From assembly GCA_000310025.1 (NCBI GenBank), contig FN649745.1, positions 1,354,456 through 1,396,219 of the forward strand: a stretch of 41,764 bases of DNA, read 5' to 3'. A program made the translations under genes and the position numbers. Each line of letters begins with the position of its first letter. The first letter of the stretch is position 1. Shown in pieces: positions 11,801 through 22,641 of the stretch. The notes under the pieces are model-generated. The model saw only the letters and a list, made by a program, of their open reading frames with translations, was not told the origin of the DNA and ran no database searches. The stretch is from Ectocarpus siliculosus (lineage: Eukaryota > Sar > Phaeophyceae > Ectocarpales > Ectocarpaceae).

Positions 11801-14800
11801 GATGCGCCAGGAGGAGCCGGCCAAGGCCAGGTGAGGCCAAGAAAGAGGGAGGGCGAGGGGAAGCTACACCAGGAAGACGAGCAGGAGGGGGGGTCGTGGA
11901 TTAGGGTAGGGGGGGTGGGGGGGGTACGACAGGAAGCCAGGGGAAGGGCGATAGTTGAGATTTTTCGCAGCAAGAGAAACCGTGGTGGTCAAGGGGGGAA
12001 GGGTGGGGGGCGGGGGGTATTGGCGGGAACAGAGGGCAGTGACGAAGATGGGGGAGAAGGTGTAGACGTCGAAGGATGGGGAAACCGTTTCCGGTCGGTG
12101 AGCGTCGCTCACCATGAAGCTGCTCGATGCACCGTGGGCGTGTTTAGATGTGTGCAGCAGGGGTAGTGCTTGCGGTGTCGTCTTTGATCGTCGTCTTGAA
12201 ATACGTCGTGTTTTTCAGAAGCTTGGTGTCCCGCAGAATGCAACAGCAAAAAGGGGGGTATGATGTCCAGGGCACTTCCCCGCCTCACTGACAATTTTGT
12301 TTAAGAAACAACCTTCAGTATCGTTACTGCTGTATGTGTTCACGGATCGGGGGTACCTCTCTCGGTGTGATTGGTTTCGAGCTCATCGGTAAACGGCATA
12401 GTGCAACACTTCCGTTTCCGCACTCGCTACTGTTGTGCTGGGGTTGGCTCAAGTAGGTTTATTTTGGCGCGCACCGGCGGTGCAGAGTTTGTGCTTGACT
12501 AATGTCTGTTTTTCGTGTTTTTTTTCGGGCCTTTCTGCCGTCCGTTTTAACTGTCCCACGCGGCAGGTCTGTCTTCCAGCGCTACGTGGAGGCGCACCCG
12601 CACTCTCGCGCGTTCCTGAAGTGGGCGCGATGGGAGGACAAGCAGTCGCAGTACGCGCTGGCGCGGTGAGAGCTGTGTGGTGCTGTGGTGTTTTCCTGCC
12701 TCCCTGCCTGCTCTCGCTTGCGTGCGTGCGTGCTTGCTTGCTAATTTTTGCCCAATTGCTCAATTGCTTCAGTTCAGCGAAAGAGAGGGACGAGCCATGG
12801 CCTTGAGCGCAAGACTCGCAATTCGTAACCCCCCCCCCGCGCTAATTAGTTTCGACGCCGTAAACACCATCGTCGTTGATGCCACGTGGTTCCCTGTTGC
12901 TCGGTCGTTCCCCAGGGGGGTGTACGAGCGAGCGCTTGCCGAGCTGTCTGATTCCGAGAAGACTGAGAAGCTCTTCAGCGCTTTCGCGCACTTCGAGGAG
13001 CGCTGCAAGGAGTTCGACCGCGCCCGGTGAGAAAAAGGAGGGGAGAGGGGACGGAGTTTTACAACCCACAGGCAGTGCTCTCGAGGGTTTGTGTTTTTTG
13101 TCCAAAATGCAAAAATCGTTTCGAACATGCATCATCTGGAACAAGCTGACACCGTGTCGTGTGGGCGCTTCAACTCCGCAGGGGGCTAGGTTAGGTTCGG
13201 AAATTAGATCTCTGGGAGAGAGAGAGAGAGGTGGTGCGCGCGAATACAGCTTCAAGTCTTCCTTAAGAAACCTGAGACAAAACATTTTTAGTGAATACCC
13301 CCCCTCCTCCCGCATGTTCCTTCTGTGTTGTCGGCGCATCTCTTGGGAATTCCGTCCAAAATTCTTGCACTAATGAAAGTGTGATCTACAAGTATGCCTT
13401 GGACCAGATGCCCAGGGAGCAAGTCCCCGAGCTTTACCGCGACTTCATCGGCTTCGAGAAGCGCCACGGATCCGTTCAGGGCATCGAGGAGGTCGGTCAG
13501 CAATAACAGGGTTACATGCATCGAGGACGTCAGTGAGGCACAGTGTTTTTCGCACTTTTCTAAGGGAGAATAAATGAGCCCACACATGCACGACTGAGGA
13601 AATGTCTGACATGCGTGTTGCCCGTTCACTACCCGGAGTGTAGACGGAGGGCCGGCGTCGTAGTTGCTTGCTCGGTCCGATTCTGTTGAGTGAGGGTAGT
13701 GCGGGGGTCTTCCTGCTTGTGGTGGTGGCGGCGGCGGCGGCAGTGGCGGCAGTGGCGGTGGTGGTGGTGGTGAGATCTGTGCGCGTCAGGCCGGTCGCTC
13801 TTTCCGCGCGGCAGAAGATGACCCGCAGCCTGTACGCCGCCAAAGGAACCACCGTCCGCCAACATAACATCTCTGCGTTCTCTTCGCTATTGTCTTGTTT
13901 TTCTGTTGTTGTACTGTACTGTTCTTTTTGCCGTACGGCGCAGGTGATCATGAACAACAGGAGGCTGCAGTACGAGGAGCGCGCTTCGGCGTCGCCCCTG
14001 GACTACGACAACTGGTTCGACTACCTCAGGCTGGAGGAGTCCACCGGCGACCTTGACCGCACTCGAGAGGCAAGAATGGAGTATTCGGAGGGAGGCAGAG
14101 AACCAGAGCTAGCACAAGAGCTTAGGCAGAGGGGGGCGAGGGGGGGGGTTAGAGAAAAAGGGGGGAGGGGAGGGTAAGAGAAAAGGGGGGAGGGGGGGCA
14201 TGGACTCGACAGCAGTGATCGGCCTTGTTGTGGTGAAGTGGGGGTCCAGAGAGAGGCAACACCATGGCTGGTACACTAGGTCTCCCTTCCTCTCCTTTCT
14301 GATTTCTTCGTGTTTTTTTGTTTTTGTTCCTTGTTTCGATAACCGTGGGCTGTGTGCTTCCTGTTCCTTTGCCCCAAAATTCTATGACACGACCTGCTGC
14401 TGTTTATGATGTCTTTGTGTTGTGTGTGTGCAGGTCTACGAGCGCGCCATCGCCAACGTCCCGCCAGTGTTGGAGAAGCGATTCTGGAGGCGGTACATTT
14501 ACCTCTGGATCAACTATGCCCTGTTTGAAGAGCTACAGGCGGAGGACGCACAGCGCACTCGGTAAGCGCCTTTGTTTCGCAGCACGCTTAGACAGCAGTT
14601 TTAGTATTTTGCGCTGGTACGTTCCTACCATTTTGCCACGCGGACAAGTCATTCCTCACAACACGGCAGTGCTGGCAAGAGGCCGTGGGAGTTCGAGTTT
14701 GCCACCAAAAGAGAGCAAACGTTTTTTTTCTCGGCTTATAAAAGGGTTACGGGATGAGCGCACGCCGCGGTTACAGGGAAATTGGGTGCCGAGGTAGGTG

Positions 14801-17800
14801 TGTTTTTCCTGGTAGTGCTCTGCTCACGAGGTGTTGTGTTGAGCTTGCGCCAAGGTGGTTCATAAGATACAACGCTACTTGTAAATAGAAACAACGGCTG
14901 TCGGTTGCATCCCCTCTGCCCCCCCCCCCCGGCTGGTGTCGCCATAAAAAGACACACCCAACTTTTTCCACGACACACACGCGCGAAAAACTATAATCAC
15001 GTCGAACATGCTGGGGGCACCCGCGCTAAAGGCTCTTATCTCTTATGTCCTGCGAGCGACTGGCCCATGAACTGATGCTACCGCCGCCGCGGCCACCGCC
15101 CTTGCTTTCCTCTGCTTTTCGCGCCCCCCCCCCCCTTCCCCTTGCGAAGAGAGGTGTACCGCGCGTGCCTAGACGTTGTACCGCACAAGTCCTTCACCTT
15201 CGCCAAGATCTGGCTCATGCTGGCCAAGTTCGAGGTGCGCCACAAGGACCTGCAGGCTGCGAGGAAGGTGCTCGGACAGGTGAGGAAAATCTCGTTTTTC
15301 TCTCCGATTTATGTACCTTATTTTGCTTTGCTGTCGCTTCCGGCTGTGTTTCCTCCTCACCTCCCACCCCCACCCCCGCTGCGTATCGTCGATCCCCTCG
15401 CACTGTCTCTTCCTCAAGCGCTTGGCGCAGCAGCGGCGCTTGCCTCTCATGGCCGTGTTTTTGTAGGATTCATCCATCCCCTCCGTTCTCGATAGACTTG
15501 TGGACTGCGCGCTATCGACTGCTGCACAAGATGTTCCATCCATGATTCGTCCGGGCCGATGTGTTCGCTTGCGACGCCATACCCCCCCCCCCGCTCGCGC
15601 CATCTATTTGTTGTCTTAGGCAATCGGCATGTGCCCGAAGGAGAAGCTGTTCAAGGGGTACGTGCAGCTTGAGAGGGATTTGGGAGAGATCGACCGCTGC
15701 CGCAAGGTCTACAGGCGAGTGTTGTTTTTTGTGTGTGTACAGCAGTGTGGCGTTTTCTCGAAGCTTCGTCGGTTGTGTGTCCTTCGGTCGACTTGCTCCC
15801 CCCCCGACACTAATGCTGTGGAGGCAAAGCAAGGAGTTGTTTCCTCCTCTGGTCTTGTCGCCTCCTTCCTCCGTGTTGTTGTCTTACCAGTATTCCGTGC
15901 CCACCGGCTGGCGTGGATTGCTAATCATGGTCGTGGTGGGTCTTCATCCTATCTTCTCCTCTCTTGGCTCTGCTTCGTTGATCTTTGTTTGCCGTTTGAT
16001 TTTTTTTCGTTCAGCAAGTGCCTGGAGGCGTTTCCAAGCGACTGCGGGGTGTGGGCGCAGTTCGCGGCTCTGGAAGGGTCTGTCGGAGAGACGGAGCGGT
16101 CCCGCGCCGTGTTCGAGCTGGCCATTCGCCAGCCCGTGTTGGACATGCCTGAAACTCTCTGGAAAGCCTACATTGACTTCGAGGTGGGGCTGGGTGGTGG
16201 AGAACATCGTGTTTTTTGCTTGGGGGTTTCGTAGTCGGTTGATATTTGACCGGTGCATCGCCCTTTCGAGACCAACCGTGCGAATTAGTTCTTGGGAATG
16301 ACGCGGGGTGCACGGGAGGGGGGAGCTGGGTGCGGCAAAGAAGGGAGAGGTGCGGATGTACCAGCGTCGTCGTGATGTGACACTACAATAGACGTGCTGC
16401 CACCGACGTTCCGTGAGTTTTTCGTTTCGCAACGCCCAGCAGTGCCGTGCAGCGCAGTCGCGGTGCTCTGTGGTTTTGGAGAGAGCCACGCTCGGACGGG
16501 GGGAGGGTGGGTGGGGGTTCTCTACGTGGTACCCCTGCCACGTGGTGGGTGATTGGCTGGCCAGTTGTGCCTACGGTGGAGGTCGACGCGTGAATTTCCT
16601 GATCCTCTCTCCTCTATCTCCCGCTCTACACCCGTCCCTTTCCTGATGAGTGTTTTCGTTTTTGCCAGAACACTGCGGTGTTGAGTTCTTCAGCAAAGCA
16701 ACACGTTTCGCCGTGTGTGGTCAGGCGTGTTTTTTTTTTGTCTTCTCTCCAGTTTAATTTGGGCACGACAACGCGCGCTGTTTGCTACTACTGTGTGTTG
16801 GAAACACATCCCGCTCCGCAGGCGGAGAACGGCGAGACGGAGCGAGCGAGGCAGCTGTTCGAGAGGCTACTCGAGCGCACTCAGCACGTCAAGGTGTGTG
16901 TGTATACATGCGGTGTATTTATGTGTGGTTGTCTGCTGCTGCTGCTGCTGCTGCTGCTGTGTTGGCGTCACAGTGCATCGATCGTGGTGTCGCTAAAGAG
17001 TGTAGCATGGCCGGACACAAATGCCGAGAATATATGCCAACAACAACAACAACAAGTGGCATCACCGCATGCTTCTCTCTGCCTCTGATCTAGGAAGACT
17101 TGCAGCAGAACAGCGGTCGTGAGAGAGCTCTATTCTGAAAATTCCATGTGTGTAACCGCTCTTCCTGTACCAACACGCAGGTTTGGATAAGCTACGCTCA
17201 GTACGAGGCCAAGGCGGAGCTAGACACGGCGAGAGTGGTCTTTCGCCGCGGCTACGACCACCTCCGCAGGCAGGGACTAAAGGAAGAGAGGTGGGTGCTA
17301 TCTGTTGTCCTTGTGGCGTGTCGTGTGTCGTGTCGTGTGTTGTTTGTGTTGTGTGTTGTGTGGTGTATGATACGTTGTGTGCGGTGTGATACGTTGTGTA
17401 GAGGTGCGTGTTTTGTGAATGGTGTCTTGTGTGGAGTTTGATTTGATGCGTTGCGTTAGCGGTGGATGTTGTGTGTATGATTTGTCGTGTGGAATTTGAT
17501 ACGTTGTGTTTTGAAAGTGCGTGTTGTCTCTGCTGGGTGTTTGTGTGGGGTGTGATATGATGTGGTTTTGTTTTGTTTTGTTGTTTCACGTTGGGACCAT
17601 GGCGGTCGGCATGGGAGAGAGTAGAGCCGATCGAGAGGATGGTTGTCATTTCCAAACTCTGGTGGAACTTGTAGACAAGTGTAGTTAGATGGTTAGGTAC
17701 TAGGTACTCTGTTACAGCAAGACACAGAAAATGCCTGCTTCGTGTGCCACGCTCTGATCCTGTTGTTCGACGGTTTGCAATACCTGCTTTTCGTTCAACG

Positions 17801-19045
17801 CACAGAGTCAAGCTCCTTGAGGCGTGGCGAGCAGCCGAAAAAGCGGAGGGCAAGGGCAAGACGAGGGGACTCAAGGTATGCTCAACATGAATTCACGTGA
17901 CAGGCGGCGCTGTGCGTGTTTCACACAAGGTTCACCCCCGCTGCGTGTTTATTTCTGCCGATTTTTGGCCTCCGAAGGTTTCTCGTGGTGCACACCTTTG
18001 TATCGCTTGTTGTGCACTCCAGCAACCAATCCACCGCCCTCCCCCCTCTCTCTTGTGTGCGTGATTTTGGCGATATCTTCATGGTACTCGTTGACCAATA
18101 CCTGGTACAAGTAGTTGTTTCACCGGTGTCGGAACAGCAGTGGACACTGAAATGCCGAACCCCAGCATCTGTGTGTCGTGTGTGTGCATTCGCTGCCAGT
18201 GCTGTGATTGTGGAGGGGTTCGCCGCCGCCGTGGCCTTGCCCCTGTTGTGTTTGACGGGTCACTGCTGTATTGTAGAATGCAGATCGCTTTTTGCCTTAT
18301 CTGCCACCCCATCGGTGCAATCACGGGGCCCCGCCGTCCCCGCCGTCCCCGTCACGTCCCCCCCGCAAGGGTTGCACGGCACCGCGCTTGGCGCCTTGGG
18401 CCGCTCGCGTCGCTACCTCCTTTTTTTTTTGTCAGATTTGTTGTCTGCTTTGTGTCTTGTCTCATGCTCCATGTGCGATACCCTTTCTTTGAAACAATGC
18501 TCCCTACACAGCTTCTTGATGAATGGAACTGACTCAATGTTTTTTTCTTCTGCTGCCGAGAGCAGGAAGTGGAGAGCAAGATGCCGCGCAAGTTCAAGAA
18601 GCGGAGAATGATGACCGGCACCAATGGGGAAGGAATGGGGTGGGAAGAGTACTACGACTACCAATTCCCGGACGACGAGACGAAGCCGGCGAACCTCAAG
18701 ATCCTCGAAATGGCCCAGAAGTGGAAGCAGAAGAAGGGTGCCGGCGAAGACGGCCTCGCGGGATTCAAGCTTGGCGGAGGCGGCGGGGCTGGGGGGGGGC
18801 AGGAGGGCGGCGTGGTAGGCACCAAGCGCAAGCTTGGGGGGGGGGAGGTCGATGACGAGGAGATTCAACTCGAGGACGAGGAGGAGGTGGAGGAGGAGGA
18901 GGCACCTGGGGGAGGAAAGGAACCCGAGCTGAGCAAAAGAAAACTTAACAGCAGCCATGAGGAAGAGGAGGGGGAAGAGGAGGGGGACGAGGAGAGAGGA
19001 GAGGGTGACGGGGCGGAGGGAGGGGAGCCGGCAGAAGCTTCGTAG
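8826..19045 (+). CDS. CRNKL1: crooked-neck-like pre-mRNA splicing factor (CRNKL1/Clf1/Syf3)
   Basis: Core scaffold of the Prp19/NineTeen complex, needed for spliceosome activation. Sixteen exons: 8826-9002, 9874-10011, 10731-10862, 11703-11830, 12567-12665, 12916-13026, 13380-13491, 13944-14069, 14434-14561, 15150-15279, 15620-15714, 16015-16183, 16822-16893, 17181-17290, 17806-17875, 18566-19045; 758 residues, near the family norm of about 690-850. Almost every exon carries HAT (half-a-TPR) repeat units: [10 protein letters not shown]-like, [62 protein letters not shown]. The C-terminus has a basic RKFKKRR patch (possible NLS), [11 protein letters not shown], and an acidic/Gly-rich tail variable in length between species. 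Start chosen for ACC context and [14 protein letters not shown], the family's conserved beginning. Introns 8 and 11 appear to be GC-AG; the donor after 13491 (gtcggt) is weak. Intron 2 contains an assembly gap. Confidence 0.96.
9597..9632 (+). repeat. intronic ~35-bp dispersed repeat, copy 1
   Basis: Contains ATCGCTAACCGGCTGGCCAA followed by TGAGAAGA, in CRNKL1 intron 1. Related copies lie at 10041-10074, 10106-10150, 34669-34711 and 40431-40471, always in introns and always in the host gene's direction. The reverse strand reads like a tRNA D-arm/A box (GGTTAGCG...GTCGAT). Confidence 0.65.
10041..10150 (+). repeat. intronic ~35-bp dispersed repeat, copies 2 and 3 in tandem
   Basis: Two copies, 10041-10074 (GCATCGACCGCGCTAACCAG) and 10106-10150 (GCATCGACTGCGCTAACCGG), each preceded by a GT microsatellite and a TTTTGTTATTG / TTTCTTTCAATA lead. 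They sit just downstream of the exon 2 donor of CRNKL1, and the reverse strand of copy 3 contains TTAGCGCAGTCGA, close to a Pol III A box. Confidence 0.68.
10421..10574 (+). other. corrupted duplicate of CRNKL1 exon 3 region at a contig end
   Basis: After the C-run at 10422-10446 the sequence aligns base for base, allowing runs of miscalled homopolymers, with clean sequence at about 10700-10830 (exon 3, [11 protein letters not shown]...). For example GGGGAAAAAGAACTGGGTGG corresponds to CGGTAAGACGATCTGGCTGC. This is low-quality read-through past a poly-C tract rather than a second exon. Confidence 0.8.
10575..10674. other. assembly gap, exactly 100 N
   Basis: A placeholder-sized run of N in CRNKL1 intron 2 between two C-rich contig ends. 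The flanks overlap (see 10421-10574), so the real gap is probably zero or negative in length. Confidence 0.97.
10903..11074. repeat. tandem duplication, 86-bp period, with palindrome and telomere-like G-rich motif
   Basis: Copies 10903-10988 and 10989-11074, each starting ATCTTGGTTTTAGTAGGGGT, in CRNKL1 intron 3. The first copy contains GGGTAAGGGTTAG and the second TTAGGGTTACG, both resembling degenerate TTAGGG repeats. Copy 1 ends in a perfect 16-bp palindrome AATACTTCGAAGTATT (10966-10981). Confidence 0.75.
14070..14433 (+). other. GC-AG intron (CRNKL1 intron 8)
   Basis: Exon 8 ends GAG (14067-14069) followed by gcaaga, and exon 9 starts after tgtgtgcag with [11 protein letters not shown]. 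The family has RE-VYERA here without a gap, so the GC donor is required. The intron includes a long G-rich stretch (14128-14200). Confidence 0.82.
15715..16014 (+). other. probable GC-AG intron (CRNKL1 intron 11)
   Basis: ACAG/gcgagt matches the U1 consensus except for the C, and pairs with ttcgttcag at 16014 to give KVYSKCLEAF. A GT alternative (donor at 15719, acceptor cagcaag at 16018) gives KVYRRCLEAF of equal length but has a poor donor. The reading is therefore probable, not certain. Confidence 0.6.
16933..16959 (+). repeat. (CTG)9 microsatellite
   Basis: Nine perfect CTG units in CRNKL1 intron 13. The next intron (about 17300-17580) holds a degenerate GTGTT/GATACGTTGTG array, which is what creates a long spurious antisense open frame there. 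Confidence 0.9.
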
Positions 19046-22000
19046 AAGCGATGCCGGGGAAGGAGAGGTTTGCGCCGCACAACCGTTTGTGGTAAGAATG
19101 GGTTTCAGTCTAGTTCGCGAGGCGTTATTGGTTGAGATAAGAAACGGTCGACACGTTTCTGGGTGTATAGACGACTGGACCGACCGACCAAGTAGTGTAG
19201 TTGCTGCTACAGCAGTGCTGATGTGGATGACCTAGTGCTGAGACAAGCATAGACCTAGAGTCACGAGAGTTAGCCTGTAACATGAGAGAGTGCATATCGT
19301 TGGATAAGTGCAACCAATCAGATCGTTGTGTAGAGGTATCACGGACCACGGACTGACGTGTGTCTGTTCGTGACGATTGTTGAAGTTGGACCGTCCGGAA
19401 GCTTGGCTCCGTTAAGCCTCGCACATGATCAGTCTCACTGCTTTGCCCTCCGTTCCGAACGTCTAGAGCTGATTGCAAGAGTGCCGGTCAGTAATAAGAC
19501 ACGAACCCAACGACAACCGAACCAAAGGCGCTTGAACACAAGTGCCTGCACTGACAAGCTCGAGCCTGTTAGCAGAGAAGAGGCAGAACGCAGTTCTCCC
19601 CACACGTTGGAAATGGGTTTGCGGGTTTGCGGCGTTCCTACTCCTATACAGCAGAAAGTTAAAGTTGTCAAGGGAGAATGTCCGGTTTCGCAAGATAGTG
19701 TTCTTTGTCATGTCGTGGTGACGGATCTGCCTTGCGTCACTCGCGTACGGTAGTATCTTCCGGCGTCAACCTACTTGGCCGTTTGCGGCTGTGGCATGCA
19801 ATTGCGTAAGAGCGGTTGACGTGTCTGGCCCCTGCGTCGGAAAAGGGCTGGTGGCTGGGCAGGACAAGGAAAGATTCTCCGTTGTATCTACAGCAGTAGT
19901 TGGTTTTGTCGTGTTTCGTCCTCTTTTGTGGGGATGGGGGAAGTTGACTGCTTGATGCAAGAGGCGCGTTGGCGTGTGCCGTGAAATGTGCGGTTATTGT
20001 TTTGTGGGTCTCGACCGACTACCGTACGGAACCCGGCGCCCCTGCCTATGCGTAGTACGGAGTATGAGAGCGTACGGAATATAATTGAGGCTACATAAGC
20101 GTCGAAATCACAAAATGTTGAGGAAAACGAAGCACCCAGACCGCAGGCACACCGTAATGTCGTATTGTGGCCACTGGTATCGGTTTCTCCCACAGAGACT
20201 GACGCGTGCGAGACAGGGAGAAAGGGAAAATTGCAGCCCGAGAGCTCACGTAAGAAGTACACTTTCTAAGTGGAAATCTGCGTGCATCTGGTTTGGTCAT
20301 CATTTTCTTCGTAGATAAGGAAGTGTACGTTGGGCAACAACAACCTGGACGGAGTTCGGAGAGAAAGTAATGAGGCAGTGGTGCTGTTGTTGGTCATGTT
20401 TTAGCCGTTGTCTTCTTGAGAGGGCGACGAAAGAAAGTAGAACGGAAGCTTGGACGATTGTTTGTTGGCCGTTCAAGCTTTGCTTTTGGTGGTGGGTGTA
20501 CGGAGAGAGAAAACGAACAGAAACGAAATATATGCGAAACAAATAAATGTTCCGTGTGTGTGCATCAGAGGCGAGTATGTATGGTTGTTGTTCCAACGAG
20601 GGTCGGGGAGTAAAGAAACGGCGGCGGTGCAGCCCGCGGTAGCTACAACGACGTCACCAACGGTTGGATTCCCATCCTATGTAGTACACTTTTCAATCCC
20701 TCCTCCTCTCTCTCGGTGATGATGTCCAATGGACACTGAGCACCCCCTTCATGTTGGAGCCACGATCGGCCTTGCTTGGGAGGAACATTACTGTAATTTG
20801 GGCACGCTGACATTTGCGATTCCAATATAGCCCTCTCCATCTACAGACATGATGCGCATACGCTTGTACAGCAGCATGATACAGGCAGCAGTGGTACATC
20901 GAGCGGATCACGACGTGGCTCTTACGTAATATCCATCCATCCGCGGATACACCGGAGACCTACAAGATAGATACCTTGCTTGTGTGGTTCGCCCCCCCCC
21001 CCCTAATGGCTTCCAGGCTTTTCCTTAGGATGTACTTGGACGTATGCAGACATCAGCCAACAGACAGCTGTGTACAGATGAGCATACTTCTGGAATGTCG
21101 ACTGGTGCATCGTGAACATTAAGGAATAATAAACACACACACAGAAAGACTACCCATTCGAGATATACCCACAGCAGTCGAACGGGATGTGGTGGAGTCA
21201 TTTTATTATGCGAAAAGGTGTACCATGTTCGACTGGCGCAGAAATGCGATGCAAGGTGAGAGACAACAAAAAACAACCATCCCTGTTCCTGCTGCTGCTG
21301 TTGATGTCGTGGCAGCAGCGATTAGGGCTAAGCGCCTTCCGCTGCCACAATGAAAGAAGGAGTTGATCGTTCCGGAGGAGAGTAACACCCACAACGTGTA
21401 AACTGAAAAATAAAACGCACGAAGTAGCGCCAGCAGAAAAATTGTTCGTTGTTCAACTTGTTGCCAACCTGCAAGCACGGCTCTTTTGTGGAATATTCAG
21501 AGGAGCAGGTGCTCAAAAACAGCAGGGGCGCGGTCACCGCGATACGACTGAGTGAGTCATTGCAGTGCTTGCCACCATCATCATGGGTGCAATCCCTACG
21601 AGCGAGGGGCTTCGCACGGATAGATAGCACGCAAAAGCTGATGCTTGGGGGTTACAGCTTTTTTTGAATAGCTTTCTGAAGAAACAAACGTACATGTGCA
21701 TGCGCATGCGCACCAAAACAACCACCATCTCTCGGAATTGTTTTTCAATCGGAGTATTCGCTCAATGAACATTTCGTCTGACGTTGTGCGTAGAGAGCCC
21801 CCGGGAGAAATGGTGTTGCGACTTGTTATCGCGAGTGAGTTCAAGGGAGAGAGGGGGCGTGTGGCAACAACTTCGCCATCCCGCCGTCGGCAGAGCACAG
21901 GCAGAGTCTCTGACAAGGGGAGACGCCCCTAATGCTCGTATATTATGCTCTCTATTTTGGCGTCAACTGGCCGCTGTGGCCATCTGCAGGATTCACCCGC

Positions 22001-22641
22001 CCCGGATCTTCGTCTGTCGGCCGGCTTTCTCGGATATTAAGTGTACCTATGTACGAACAGCGACCCGCAGAGAGACCCGGAAAAAAAGCAGTTGCCCCAA
22101 GGGATGCAAAGAGCGGTTGCAACGGCCCTCGGAGCGAATCTCGCTAAGCGCAGCAGTGCTAGGCGATGAGCGTTCTGCCGAGGTATATGGTGAAGGGGTG
22201 GGGTAGAGGCTCGGCCTGAGCGCCCGACAAGTAGGGTGCCACAAGATGGAAAACAATTTTCAGAATGAGGACCAGTTACACGGATGATCTATTTGCAGAT
22301 GTTGCTGCTGTTGTTGTTGTCTTCATACAACTATGCATGTTTTACGATCAATTTTAAGAATTGTTTTTGCTCTTATTCAGAAAAAAAAAATCGTTTCGGG
22401 TACAAGTAGGGGTAGGGCTTTTTGCCTACACCCCGCCACACAACAACAACAACAGCAACAGCAGCAGTCACTTCACGGCAACAACGTGCGACTCAACCCC
22501 CGCTGCAACACAACCGATCTGTTCTTCTCCCTGTGCCTGCCCTTCTGCGTCTCTCCAGAGCAAGCGCGGCATCCATCGATAATCGAGCAGCAGCAGCACA
22601 CACACACACGCACCCAGCGGCGGCGTTCACAAAAGCGAAAC
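19046..22641. other. intergenic, CRNKL1 3' flank to HSF 5' flank
   Basis: About 3.6 kb between two plus-strand genes. Open frames on either strand are short, and none resembles a protein I know. The left part presumably holds the CRNKL1 3' UTR and the right end (about 22300-22641, with CAA/CAG runs) the HSF 5' UTR. No tRNA, rRNA or clear element was found. Confidence 0.6.

Noticed and set aside
17062-17874. 270-codon minus-strand open frame rich in Thr/His
   Set aside because: Antisense to CRNKL1 exons 14-15 and the GTGT-rich intron between them; repeat-driven, with no domain.
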